A DNA stretch of 64,000 nt from Cryobacterium frigoriphilum (GTDB lineage Bacteria > Actinomycetota > Actinomycetes > Actinomycetales > Microbacteriaceae), in contig NZ_SOHE01000044.1 in assembly GCF_004403305.1 (NCBI RefSeq), forward strand, positions 79,228 to 143,227, read 5' to 3'. The notes beneath the pieces are model-generated. The model ran no database searches. It saw only the letters and a program-made list of their open reading frames with translations, and was not told where the DNA came from. The position numbers were made by a program, and so were the translations under genes. Positions 51,253-59,494 of the stretch are shown here, piece after piece. Each line of letters starts with the position of its first letter. The stretch's first letter is position 1.

Positions 51253-53412
51253 ATGTCGAATAAAACACCGCAGGAATCGTCCCAGGGCCGCGGCGGCGCG
51301 GAACAGCGTCGGGCCGGGGCGTCGGGCGCACCGGCCGATCGGCCGGAGAAGATCCGCAACGTGGCCCTGGTCGGCCGCTCGGGCGCCGGCAAGACCATGC
51401 TCGCCGAGGCCCTTCTCGCGGCCACGGGAACCATCACCCGCATGGGCTCGATCCTGGCCGGCACCACGGTGAGCGACTCGGACCCCTCCGAGATTCATCA
51501 GCAACGCTCGGTCACGCTGTCGGTACTGCCGCTCATCGTCGGCGAGGTGAAGGTGAACCTGCTCGACACCCCCGGCTTCGTCGATTTCATCGGGGATCTG
51601 CGGGCCGGGCTGCGGGCAGCGGATGCCGCGCTCTTCGTGGTCTCCGCCGTCGACGGCGTCGACGCGGCCACCACCGAGCTCTGGGCCGAGTGCGAACGCC
51701 TTGGCATGCCGCGGGCCGTCGTGATCAGCCGGATGGATCATGCGCGGGCCCGGTACGAGGCGGTGCTCGCCGAGTGCCAGGAGGCTTTCGGTGCGTCGGT
51801 GTTGCCGCTGTACGTGCCGATCCATGCGGGCGGCACCCTGACCGGGCTGCTGGGCGTGCTGTCACACACGGTCGTGGACGCCGGCGGAACGGCCCGCCGG
51901 GCGGCGACCGAGGCCGAACGCGCCGGCGCCGAACAGGCACGGGCCGCACTGATCGAGGGGATCATCGCCGAGAGTGAGGACGAAACTCTGCTGGACCGCT
52001 ACCTCGGCGGCGAAGAGCTGGCCCCCCAGACGCTCATCGACGATCTCGAGATCGCCGTGGCCCGCGGGGCCTTGTATCCGGTGCTGGCGACATCCGCTGA
52101 AACCGGAGTGGGCCTCGCGGAACTGCTCGAGCTGATGACGGATGCGTTCCCCTCGCCGGTCGAGCACGCGCTGCCGTCGGTCAGCGACCGGCACGGCGGG
52201 GCCGTGGGGCCGCTGGCCTGCGACCCGAGCGCACGGCTCGTCGGCGAGGTGGTGCGCACGACCATGGATTCGTTCCTCGGACGCGTCTGCCTGGTGCGCG
52301 TCTTCAGCGGAACCCTGCGGGAGGACACGTCGGTGCACATCGGCGGCCACGGCCTCACCGATCGAGGACATCTGGATCACGACAGCGACGAGCGGGTCAC
52401 GCACCTGCAGTCCCCGCTCGGCGCCACCCTGCGGCCGGTGCCGTTCTGCGTGGCCGGGGACATCTGCGCGCTCACCCGGCTGACGAGCGTCGAGACCGGG
52501 GACACCGTGTCCGACCCGGATTCGCCGCTGCTGATCGAGGCGTGGCCGATGCCCGAGCCGCTGCTGCCGGTCGCCGTGCAGGGCGCGGCGCACGGCGATG
52601 AAGACGCGCTCGCCAAGAACCTCGGCAAGGTCGCGGCCGTCGATCCCACGCTGCGGGTGGAGCGCAATGCCGAGACCCGTCAGCTGGTGCTGTGGTGCAT
52701 GGGGGAGGCGCACGCCGAGGTCGTGCTCGATCGCCTGCGTTATCAGGGCGTCAAGCTGCAGGCCGTCGATGTGATCACGCCGCTGCGGGAGACGTTCGTC
52801 GCCCCGGCAGCGGTGCGGGCGCGATACGTCAAGCAGTCCGGTGGGCATGGCCAATATGCGATCTGCGAGATCGAGGTCGAGCCGCTCGAACGCGGGGCCG
52901 GCTTCGAATTCGTGGACCGGGTCATCGGCGGCGTGATTCCCCGGCACTACATCGAGTCGGTCGAGAAGGGCGTGCGGACACAGATGCAGCGGGGTGTTGC
53001 GAAGGGTTTTGCGGTCGTCGACATTCGGGTGACGCTCGTGGGCGGTAAGACGCACAGCGTCGATTCATCGGATGCCGCGTTCCAGGCCGCCGGTGCGCTC
53101 GCGCTGCGGGAGGCCGCGGCGGCGAGCCGGATCCAACTGCTGGAACCCGTCTCACAGGTCACGATCGACCTGCCCGATGCCTACGTGGGCCCGGTGATGA
53201 CCGACCTGTCCACGCGCCGCGGCCACACGACCGGCACCACGTCGGTCGGCGCGGGCCGTACCGAGATTCGTGCGGAGATTCCGGATGCCGAGCTGCTGCG
53301 CTACGTGATCGAGTTGCGGGCCCTGACCGCGGGCAGCGGTCGGTTTCGCCGCCGTTACCTGCGGCATGAATCAGTTCCCGGCAAGGTCTCGCATTCGACC
53401 GTGACGGACTGA
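51253..53412 (+). CDS. Elongation factor G-like protein (EF-G2)
   Basis: 719-residue translational GTPase. An unusual hydrophilic N-terminal tail of about 30 residues precedes G1 VGRSGAGKTMLA. The G3 region is LLDTPGFVDF (DTPG). The G4 position reads ISRMDHARA, where canonical EF-G has NKxD. EF-G domains II-V follow (SRLIG-like region VTLVGGKTHSVDSSDAAF in domain IV). The missing NKxD is typical of actinobacterial EF-G2 paralogues, so nucleotide specificity is relaxed or lost; this is not the essential EF-G. Monocistronic, GGGAG ribosome site. Confidence 0.92.
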   Translation: MSNKTPQESSQGRGGAEQRRAGASGAPADRPEKIRNVALVGRSGAGKTMLAEALLAATGTITRMGSILAGTTVSDSDPSEIHQQRSVTLSVLPLIVGEVKVNLLDTPGFVDFIGDLRAGLRAADAALFVVSAVDGVDAATTELWAECERLGMPRAVVISRMDHARARYEAVLAECQEAFGASVLPLYVPIHAGGTLTGLLGVLSHTVVDAGGTARRAATEAERAGAEQARAALIEGIIAESEDETLLDRYLGGEELAPQTLIDDLEIAVARGALYPVLATSAETGVGLAELLELMTDAFPSPVEHALPSVSDRHGGAVGPLACDPSARLVGEVVRTTMDSFLGRVCLVRVFSGTLREDTSVHIGGHGLTDRGHLDHDSDERVTHLQSPLGATLRPVPFCVAGDICALTRLTSVETGDTVSDPDSPLLIEAWPMPEPLLPVAVQGAAHGDEDALAKNLGKVAAVDPTLRVERNAETRQLVLWCMGEAHAEVVLDRLRYQGVKLQAVDVITPLRETFVAPAAVRARYVKQSGGHGQYAICEIEVEPLERGAGFEFVDRVIGGVIPRHYIESVEKGVRTQMQRGVAKGFAVVDIRVTLVGGKTHSVDSSDAAFQAAGALALREAAAASRIQLLEPVSQVTIDLPDAYVGPVMTDLSTRRGHTTGTTSVGAGRTEIRAEIPDAELLRYVIELRALTAGSGRFRRRYLRHESVPGKVSHSTVTD

Positions 53413-53557
53413 CCCGCCCGAGGGTGGCGTTGAAACGTCCATAGCGGCCGCCGCGCTCGGTCGCCACGCTGGGTCGACGCGATTTCTTAACAAGCAGGGA
53501 GTCCGGTATTGTTTTTGGATCAGACGCACGCCCGAAGACTTGATATTGGAGGCCCTC

Positions 53558-53827
53558 ATGCACGACCAACGTCCCGCACTGAATTTGCTGTCGGTGCTTG
53601 GCCTGCAGCTGTCGATGCCCCTTGCGGTCGCCGCGATTGCCCTCTCGGGCAAGTGGATTCTCGGGTTGTGGACGACCGAGAGCACCAGTTACTGGGGGCT
53701 CGCTCTCGGGGCCGTCGCCTTTGTGTACTGGGTGCCGTTGGTGGAGAAAAAGGTTCGAGCCTTGAACCGGGAACGCTCTGCGATGCGACGGTCCCAGAAG
53801 GCCGCTACTGCCTCTCCTGCCAACTGA
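53558..53827 (+). CDS. Small two-TM membrane protein
   Basis: 89 residues; TM segments LSMPLAVAAIALSGKWILGL and YWGLALGAVAFVYWVPLVEK are followed by a basic tail (KVRALNRERSAMRRSQK). The ATG at 53558 has GGAGG 5 bp upstream, so it is a credible gene despite its size. Function unknown. It is followed 51 bp later by a secreted protein gene on the same strand. Confidence 0.65.
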   Translation: MHDQRPALNLLSVLGLQLSMPLAVAAIALSGKWILGLWTTESTSYWGLALGAVAFVYWVPLVEKKVRALNRERSAMRRSQKAATASPAN

Positions 53828-53878
53828 CCAGCCAGGACCGAAGGGTTAGTCATAACCGAACAGAAAGAGTCGTTTTTC

Positions 53879-54373
53879 ATGAAGTTCAGAAAGTCCAGCC
53901 TGATCGCCACCGCAACGATCATCTTCGCCTCGCTGCTCATACCGACTGCGGCAGCCTCGGCTGTGCCGCAAACACCGACGATGCAGGCAGAAATGACGCC
54001 AGACGGGCAGGTGTCGATTTCGCTGACCGACAGTACGGTGGTCCTGGCAGACGGGGAACTGATCTACAAGGATTCGTCCGGCGCCGTCATCGTGCGTGAA
54101 ACCATGGATGCTTTGGTCAACTCCGGTGGCACCGTCGCGGTCGTCAGTCCTACGCAGATTATTCTGACTGCTCCTCCGGTGGCCTCCGACCCTTACGCCA
54201 TCACCCCGTTTTCCGGAGTGCCGTTCACGGGCAGCTGGGATGAATGCATGGCCGGATACATCGGTGGCGGTGGCCTCGGCGGAATCTTCTTCGGTCCCAT
54301 CGGGGTAATGAGCGGCATGGTCGGCGGAGCAGCGGCGGCCCTTGTCGCGTGCAGCGGCCTGCCTCGCATGTAG
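53879..54373 (+). CDS. Secreted protein with C-terminal glycine-zipper segment
   Basis: 164 residues. A Sec signal peptide (KFRKSSLIATATIIFASLLI, cleavage after AAASA near residue 28) leads to a soluble region rich in Thr/Val (QVSISLTDSTVVLADGELIY). The last about 45 residues start with WDECMAGYIGGGGLGGIFFG, run through GPIGVMSGMVGGAAAALVAC and end SGLPRM. Two cysteines bracket this Gly-rich, membrane-like segment, recalling glycine-zipper or bacteriocin-like tails. I do not recognise a named family. A perfect hairpin terminator follows. Confidence 0.72.
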   Translation: MKFRKSSLIATATIIFASLLIPTAAASAVPQTPTMQAEMTPDGQVSISLTDSTVVLADGELIYKDSSGAVIVRETMDALVNSGGTVAVVSPTQIILTAPPVASDPYAITPFSGVPFTGSWDECMAGYIGGGGLGGIFFGPIGVMSGMVGGAAAALVACSGLPRM

Positions 54374-54401
54374 GTGAAGCCGGTCCATCACGAGCACGCA
54401 G

Positions 54402-54435
54402 CCTCTGCACTTCCCGATCTCGGGAAGTGCAGAGG
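54402..54435 (+). terminator. perfect 16-bp hairpin after the secreted-protein gene
   Basis: CCTCTGCACTTCCCGA (54402-54417) and its exact complement (54420-54435) with a 2-base centre, 29 bp after the stop codon at 54373. No U-tract follows, so it may be a Rho-independent terminator of the L-shaped type or a 3' stabiliser. Confidence 0.75.
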
Positions 54436-54545
54436 ACTGTCGGGTATCGTCATCACGAAGCTTGCGTTCGGTGACCGCGTGGTGGTTCCTGGCCGGCCTA
54501 GACTGGCCGGCACTGGGCCGCACTCGGCGAAGAGGAGCGAGAAAC

Positions 54546-55148
54546 GTGACAGCATTCGACACGATAGTGACCTGCGACATGATGGTCTCGGAGGACGGCT
54601 ACGCGGCCGGCCCGCATCAGAGCCTGGAGCATCCGCTCGGTGAAGGCGGCGAGCGGATGGCGCGCTGGCGGTTCGAGCGGCCCGATGAGAACGCCGCCGA
54701 GATCGCGGCCATAGCGACGGCGGGTGCCTATATCATGGGCCGCAACATGTTCGGCCCGGGCCGCGGTGACTGGGACGAGGAATGGACGGGTTGGTGGGGA
54801 GACGACCCGCCGTATCGCGCGCCGGTGTTCGTGCTGACGCACTTCTCGCGGGCATCGCTCGTGATGCAGGGCGGCACGACCTTCACGTTCGTGACCGATG
54901 GCATCGAATCGGCGCTGGAGCAGGCGCGGGCCGCTGCGGGCCAGCGCGAGGTCTCGATCGCCGGTGGGGCAGCGACCGCGCGGCAGTACCTTGCGGCCGA
55001 GCTGATCGACGAGTTGCGCCTGCACGTCGCGCCGGTGGTGCTGGGTGCCGGTGAGCCGCTGCTGACGGGGCTGGACGTGGCGCTGGAGCAGGTCAGGTCC
55101 GTTGAGAGGGAACTCGTCACCCATGTGACCTACCGCAGGGTGCGCTGA
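54546..55148 (+). CDS. Dihydrofolate reductase-like (RibD C-terminal-type) reductase
   Basis: 200 residues. It starts VTAFDTIVTCDMMVSEDGYA, with the usual MxSxDGyxa pattern, then YIMGRNMFGPG and PVFVLTHFSR. The NADPH-site region is VSIAGGAATARQYLAAELID, ending ELRLHVAPVVLGAGEPLL. Members reduce pyrimidinone- or dihydrofolate-like substrates, mostly uncharacterised. The GTG start has AGGAG about 10 bp upstream. Monocistronic, followed by an intergenic repeat. Confidence 0.9.
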   Translation: MTAFDTIVTCDMMVSEDGYAAGPHQSLEHPLGEGGERMARWRFERPDENAAEIAAIATAGAYIMGRNMFGPGRGDWDEEWTGWWGDDPPYRAPVFVLTHFSRASLVMQGGTTFTFVTDGIESALEQARAAAGQREVSIAGGAATARQYLAAELIDELRLHVAPVVLGAGEPLLTGLDVALEQVRSVERELVTHVTYRRVR

Positions 55149-55170
55149 GCGTCGCTGCCGCGGTCGCGGC

Positions 55171-55278
55171 ACGCGTTCGGGTGATCCGGACGTCTCGCGG
55201 CACTCGTTCGGGTGATCCGGACGTCTCGCGGCACTTGTTCGGCTCTCGCGGCACTAGTTCCAAGGAGTGCCGCGAGAG
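55171..55278. repeat. family-3-related repeat: 30-bp tandem plus hairpin
   Basis: Two tandem 30-bp units (55171-55200 and 55201-55230, CGTTCGGGTGATCCGGACGT core) are followed by perfect 13-bp arms CTCTCGCGGCACT (55243-55255) and AGTGCCGCGAGAG (55266-55278). The arm core GCGGCACT/AGTGCCGC is that of the repeats near 48.1, 49.8 and 50.6 kb. Nothing else is seen in the 258-bp gap. Confidence 0.8.
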
Positions 55279-55406
55279 CGAACGAGTGCCACGACGCCGG
55301 TAGCGGATGCCGCCGCAGCTGATCGCGCCGGTTGTGCCTTGCCGCGATGTGAGCGTCCCCGCCGCTGGACTGATGCCGTTGACCCTGGAGGCTTCGGGTG
55401 TGGGAA

Positions 55407-56201
55407 TCAGGAAGATCGAGTAAGGCGCCATGCTGTTCGGTCGACCACGGTGAATCCCAATCGGGCGAGGTTTCGAATACTGGGGGATCCAGGAGCAGCG
55501 CTCGCCGCAGCCAGCGGGCAGCCGATATCCCGTGCCACTCGCAACCGATGCATCAGCAGGGCGCTTTGGGCTCCAGCGCCGCGCGCCATGGAGAGTGTCG
55601 AGGCTCCACCGAGTACTGCGCCGGTGCGGTGTGCGGACATCGCCGCAGCAGCGAGCGGCACACTGTCGCCGAAAGCGATGAATGCGCGAACCTCGGCACG
55701 GGCGTGTTCCGCGCGAATCAGCGAGCTCACGTCGTTGGATGCTGCGTAGCCGGCGTCGAGAATGTCTGCGAAAAGGATTGCCTCCTGGCCGGTGTTGACC
55801 TGCCGTATCTCCCACCGGTCCATGATCGCGGTGTGGAGGGAGGCCGAGTCCAGACGCAAATACGCGATTGGCCTCGTGGCGGCAGGCTCAAAGCCGCCGC
55901 TGCGCAGGCGGGCGATGAGGTCCGGCGATGGTGATGTGGCGACGACCGTCGCGTGGTGTGGGGCCGCGAACCGGTCGAGTGCCTCGGGCAACGCCGAAGC
56001 GGACTCGTCGGTTACGCCTTCGACAACGTTGAGAAAGCCGAACTGGTGCGCGGTAGCCACGCTCGCCCGCAGTCCGTCCAACTGAATCCATGCGAATCGG
56101 CCGGGCAAGCCAGCGGATGCCGCTGCCTCGAGCGACAATTTCTTGCGATCGAAGATGGCCGCCTCAGCCGCGTGCACGGTCGCTGCGTCGGTATCCGCCA
56201 T
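55407..56201 (-). CDS. GNAT-like N-acetyltransferase
   Basis: 264 residues, probably two tandem GNAT-like halves. The C-terminal half carries the better acetyl-CoA region: GAVLGGASTLSMARGAGAQS, then LMHRLRVARDIGCPLAAASA and NLARLGFTVVDR. The N-terminal half contains FGFLNVVEGVTDESASALPE. This resembles actinobacterial two-domain GNATs with unknown substrate. Stand-alone gene. Confidence 0.72.
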   Translation of the reverse strand: MADTDAATVHAAEAAIFDRKKLSLEAAASAGLPGRFAWIQLDGLRASVATAHQFGFLNVVEGVTDESASALPEALDRFAAPHHATVVATSPSPDLIARLRSGGFEPAATRPIAYLRLDSASLHTAIMDRWEIRQVNTGQEAILFADILDAGYAASNDVSSLIRAEHARAEVRAFIAFGDSVPLAAAAMSAHRTGAVLGGASTLSMARGAGAQSALLMHRLRVARDIGCPLAAASAAPGSPSIRNLARLGFTVVDRTAWRLTRSS

Positions 56202-56303
56202 ACGCGAAGCCTAACCGCAGCGGCACAGCCGAACGCCGCGTTCTTCATGTCCATCCAGGCGAGCAGTTGGTCGTCGGTGTGGCCGAGGACCGCGGACCGA
56301 GGC

Positions 56304-56804
56304 TCAGTCGGAGCGAGTACCCGAGCGTCGAATGAGCTCGGCCAAGTGAGCCTCGGCCGCCTCGTTGCCCTCGTCGACGAGACGGCGCAGCTCGGCGACG
56401 TCGCCGCGGGCTGCGGCCAGGTCGGCGAGACGCCCGGCGACCTGCTCGTTGCCGTCATCGGCCAGGCGCTGCAGTTCGTCGACGTCGTCGTTCGCGAGGG
56501 CGAGGGCGGCCAGGCGGGACTCGGCCAGCTCGTTGCCCTCGTCGGCCAGGCGCCGCAGTTCGTCGACGTCGCCGCGCAGGTCGGCGAGCTGCACCAAACG
56601 GGCGGCAGCGCGGTCGTTGCCCTCGTCGGCGAGCCGCCGCAGCTCGCCCCGGTCGTCGCGCTCGAGGGCGAGGTCGGTCAGGCGTGCCTCGGCGGCCTCG
56701 TTGCCCTCGTCGGCCAGTTCGCGCAGGGTGTCCTCGTCGATTGCCGGGCGCGGCTCATTCGCGGAGCCGGAGCCGGAGCCGGAATTGGGGTCGAAAGTGG
56801 TCAC
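56304..56804 (-). CDS. 28-residue alpha-helical repeat protein
   Basis: 166 residues built from five near-identical 28-residue units of the form ELRRLADEGNE.AAEARLADLA..RGDVD, after a short Gly/Ser-rich N-terminal tail (NSGSGSGSANEPRP). Each unit predicts two short helices with a conserved DEGN turn, so the protein is a small, highly acidic alpha-solenoid. Repeat identity at DNA level (84-bp period) points to recent internal duplication. I know no function; a binding scaffold is plausible. Confidence 0.78.
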   Translation of the reverse strand: MTTFDPNSGSGSGSANEPRPAIDEDTLRELADEGNEAAEARLTDLALERDDRGELRRLADEGNDRAAARLVQLADLRGDVDELRRLADEGNELAESRLAALALANDDVDELQRLADDGNEQVAGRLADLAAARGDVAELRRLVDEGNEAAEAHLAELIRRSGTRSD

Positions 56805-56853
56805 CCGACCAATATCCCACGCTCGGCCGTCGCATCGTGAATGAAGAGCAGGG

Positions 56854-57150
56854 TTAGAGGTCGAGACTCACGGACACCGTCGGGGTATCGCCCATGTCGA
56901 GGCCTTCGGCGGTTCGCACGAGCTTTTTCACTGGCAGCACGAAGGTTTTGCGTTTGCTGTCGGGAAAGATCGACGTCGCCCACGAGGTCTCGCCGATCTG
57001 GGCGTTGACCCGAATCGAGCCGAATCCCCGGCGAGGCTGCGTCGACCGCTCGCGGATCTCATCCGTCACATCGGTCGGCAGACTCAGGAACACCCAGGAC
57101 CCGGTCGACGTGGCCTGCCATAGCTCGGCCTCGAAGCGAAAAGTCACCAT
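56854..57150 (-). CDS. DUF1905 domain protein
   Basis: 98 residues. The N-terminal strand FRFEAELWQATSTGSWVFLS, then LPTDVTDEIRER, RRGFGSIRVNAQIGETSWAT and TFVLPVKKLVRTAEGL match DUF1905, a small beta-barrel-like domain of unknown role. Complete and stand-alone. Confidence 0.92.
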   Translation of the reverse strand: MVTFRFEAELWQATSTGSWVFLSLPTDVTDEIRERSTQPRRGFGSIRVNAQIGETSWATSIFPDSKRKTFVLPVKKLVRTAEGLDMGDTPTVSVSLDL

Positions 57151-57186
57151 GTTGGGAGCGTACCCCGGCGGTATCGCCCGCCAGCG

Positions 57187-58467
57187 CTAGTCTTCGCAGC
57201 CGACGCCGTCGCCGTCACGGTCGAGCTTGCGGCTGTATCCGGGCTGCCCCGTGCTGATCGGTGCCGCGCCGGCGGCCCGCACCGCGTCGCAGTTCTGGTA
57301 GAACACATCCGAGACGGCAGGGGCCGGCTGTACCACGACGGGCTCTGCCGGAACCTCGGCAACGGGAGCGGGCTCGACGACCGCGACGGGAACCGGCACG
57401 ACCGCGATCGGCGCGGCCGTGAAGACGGATGCCGACGCTCGCTCATCGGGGCAATTCGTGAGAATGCGGGTCATCGCGTCGTGCTCGGCCTGGGTGACCC
57501 ACAACCCGTACGTGGCTTTCACCGACACCTGCCGGGCGACATACGCGCAGCGGTACGCCTTGACCGGCGGCAGCCAGGTGGCGCTGTCGCCGTCGCCCTT
57601 GCTGGAGTTGGTGGAGCCGTCAACGGCCAGCAGGTTCAACGGATCGTTCGCCAGCGACACCCGCTGGGCCTGGCTCAGCTGCTGGCCGCCCGTCTGCCAG
57701 GCGTTCGAGAGGGCTACGACGTGGTCGATCTGCACGAGCGCCGACGTGGACTGGCCGCGCACGAAGTTGATGGTCTTGCCGGTGTACGGGCCGAGCAGCG
57801 TTCCGGTCAGCACCCGACAGTCGCCGGATTTCACGATCACGGTCAGGTCGCGGCTGAGAATATCGTTGCGGGTGTCGCATCCGTTTTGGTCCACATCGAG
57901 CCAGGCGCTGCCGAAGCCGCCGGTGCGGTCGTAGCCGGTCTGCGGCGCGCGACCCTTCACGAGCAGCGTCGTCAGCAGGGCGAGGGCCGTGGTGTCGGTG
58001 ACGCTGGTGTCGGCGACGACGGTGGAGGCGGCATCCGGTGCCGCCGTGGTCTCGTCGGGATCCACCGCGGCTTCGTCGCTGAAGCTGACCGGCGTGGGCG
58101 TCGGCCTCGGGGTTGGCGTGCGCGTCGGCGTGGCGGAGCGGGTTGGGGTGCTGCTCGGCGTGCTGGCGGTCGACGCCACATCGAGGTCGACGGATGGCGG
58201 TGCGAGCGTCGCTCCCACGACGACGGCGACCAGCGCCCCCGCCAACATGATTGCCGCGGCGCGTCGGGAGGGGATGGCCGCCCAGGTACGGCGCCCGCTG
58301 ATCAGTGCGTAGAGCGCGGTGATCGTGCCGATGAGGCCGACGGTCACGAGCACTCCCGGGAACCCGCTCGTGGCGGCACCGACGATCACGAGCAGGATCG
58401 CAGCGGCGAGCGTGATCCAGATTCGCAGGGAAAAACGTGGGCGGCGAAGACGGGGGAATGACGGCAC
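57187..58467 (-). CDS. Membrane-anchored HNH (DUF1524-type) nuclease with excalibur domain
   Basis: About 426 residues. Four or so N-terminal TM helices (SLRIWITLAAAILLVIVGAA and more) precede a Thr/Pro-rich linker (SATPTRTPTPRPTPTPVSFS). A DUF1524/HNH nuclease follows: VQIDHVVALSNAWQTGGQQL and LANDPLNLLAVDGSTNSSKG. At the C-terminus is an excalibur Ca-binding motif, FYQNCDAVRAAGAAPI ending LDRDGDGVGCED. The nuclease part should face outside the cell. The start GTG 58467 has AGGAG spaced 4-5 bp; a GTG at 58494 is less likely. Confidence 0.9.
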   Translation of the reverse strand: MPSFPRLRRPRFSLRIWITLAAAILLVIVGAATSGFPGVLVTVGLIGTITALYALISGRRTWAAIPSRRAAAIMLAGALVAVVVGATLAPPSVDLDVASTASTPSSTPTRSATPTRTPTPRPTPTPVSFSDEAAVDPDETTAAPDAASTVVADTSVTDTTALALLTTLLVKGRAPQTGYDRTGGFGSAWLDVDQNGCDTRNDILSRDLTVIVKSGDCRVLTGTLLGPYTGKTINFVRGQSTSALVQIDHVVALSNAWQTGGQQLSQAQRVSLANDPLNLLAVDGSTNSSKGDGDSATWLPPVKAYRCAYVARQVSVKATYGLWVTQAEHDAMTRILTNCPDERASASVFTAAPIAVVPVPVAVVEPAPVAEVPAEPVVVQPAPAVSDVFYQNCDAVRAAGAAPISTGQPGYSRKLDRDGDGVGCED

Positions 58468-58555
58468 GGAGCTCCTTCGGCCGCATATATCCACGACTTC
58501 TTGACGCTACCTCGCGGAGCGTCCCGGGTGCGATCCCGCGTTCGGGGCGCCGCTG

Positions 58556-58620
58556 CTCGCGAGTGAGCATTTTTTTGTGGTTCCCGGGCGCGGTGAGTGC
58601 ATAAACTGCTCACTCGCGAG
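58556..58620. repeat. long palindrome, family 2 (copy 1)
   Basis: Perfect 14-bp arms CTCGCGAGTGAGCA (58556-58569) and TGCTCACTCGCGAG (58607-58620) around a 37-base loop with its own GTGAGTGCAT partial copy. It lies 31 bp before the SRPBCC gene, so it would be in its 5' region. Confidence 0.8.
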
Positions 58621-58651
58621 CAATCAGTCGAGTGAGTCGAGGGAGACCACA

Positions 58652-59344
58652 ATGAGCGCAGAATTCGAGATCGCCGTCGAGCGGGAGTTTCCGGCCACCC
58701 CCGAGCAGGTCTGGCAGGCGGTCACCGCCGAGACGAGTGCGTGGCTGTTCCCGTCTGAGGACATGACCGGCGAGGAACTCGTGTTCGAGCGCCCGACCCA
58801 CCACGTGAACCGCATGGAGGGCCCGGACGGATGGTTCAACCAGCTCGAGCAGATCATCGAACCACGCCCCAACGGCCGCTCCTTCATGCGCTGGCAGCAC
58901 AGCGGTGTCTTTCCCGGTGACCCGGCCGAGGGCGACGACCAGGAAGACGGCATTCGTCAGCACACCGTCTTCTATCTGCACACTCTCGCCGAATACCTCG
59001 AGCATTTCACCGGCCGGCCAGTGGTCTTCGCCGACATTCCAGGGCCGGAATCCTCGATGGCCCCCGACTCGTTCGAGGTGCTGCGTGCAGCCCTCGGGGT
59101 CGCGGCCGACGCGCCTGTCGGCGCCGCGGCATCCGCTGCCATGGCCGGTCTCGATGGCGCGATCGTCGACTACAACACGGCGAATTTCATCGGCCTGCGA
59201 ACGGATGCCGCGCTCTACCGATTCTTCGGCCGCAACGCCTTTGGTGGCCCGGTCGGCATGACCGTGCACCACTTCGCGGGAGCCGCCGCGGAGACACTGG
59301 CGGCGACCTACCAGGAATGGCTGACCGGCCTCTACGCCGCATAG
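58652..59344 (+). CDS. SRPBCC/Aha1-like (START-fold) domain protein
   Basis: 230 residues. The N-terminal half is an activator-of-Hsp90-like SRPBCC domain: FEIAVEREFPATPEQVWQAV, AWLFPSEDMTGEE, and WQHSGVFPGD with FYLHTLAEYLEHFTGRPVVF as the closing helix. The C-terminal about 90 residues are a further alpha/beta segment without a name. The ATG at 58652 has GAGGGAGA nearby. Such proteins bind small hydrophobic ligands. Its stop codon lies in a 15-bp tandem repeat. Confidence 0.87.
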   Translation: MSAEFEIAVEREFPATPEQVWQAVTAETSAWLFPSEDMTGEELVFERPTHHVNRMEGPDGWFNQLEQIIEPRPNGRSFMRWQHSGVFPGDPAEGDDQEDGIRQHTVFYLHTLAEYLEHFTGRPVVFADIPGPESSMAPDSFEVLRAALGVAADAPVGAAASAAMAGLDGAIVDYNTANFIGLRTDAALYRFFGRNAFGGPVGMTVHHFAGAAAETLAATYQEWLTGLYAA

Positions 59345-59387
59345 GAACTCGCCGCATAGGAACTCACCGCATAAGAACTCGCCGCAT
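59336..59387. repeat. 15-bp tandem repeat across the SRPBCC stop codon
   Basis: Units GCCGCATAGGAACTC at 59336-59350, 59351-59365 and ACCGCATAAGAACTC at 59366-59380, then a partial copy. Each unit carries an in-frame TAG or TAA, so three stop codons are stacked at the gene's end. Confidence 0.85.
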
Positions 59388-59395
59388 CAAAAACC

Positions 59396-59454
59396 CGCGA
59401 GCGGGCAGTGGGTGCAGTTGCCGGAGGAGGTACTGCACGCACTGCTCGCTCGCG
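59396..59454. repeat. long palindrome, family 2 (copy 2)
   Basis: 23-bp arms (59396-59418 and 59432-59454), 21 of 23 paired, 13-base loop. The arms begin CGCGAGCGGGCAGTG; the CTCGCGAG.GAGCAGT core matches the element at 58556-58620. It sits downstream of the SRPBCC stop and before the convergent ice-binding gene, so it may terminate both. Confidence 0.82.
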
Positions 59455-59494
59455 AGAGTGTGAGGCTGCGGCACGGAATGCCGCAGGGTGAGGG

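Noticed and set aside
51253..53412. Reading the EF-G-like gene as the essential fusA
   Set aside because: The G4 position lacks NKxD, the N-terminal tail is atypical, and no rpsL/rpsG/tuf neighbours occur; this fits an EF-G2 paralogue.
54402..54435. Riboswitch or small RNA at the perfect hairpin
   Set aside because: Only a simple two-arm stem just after a stop codon, without conserved aptamer structure; a terminator is sufficient.
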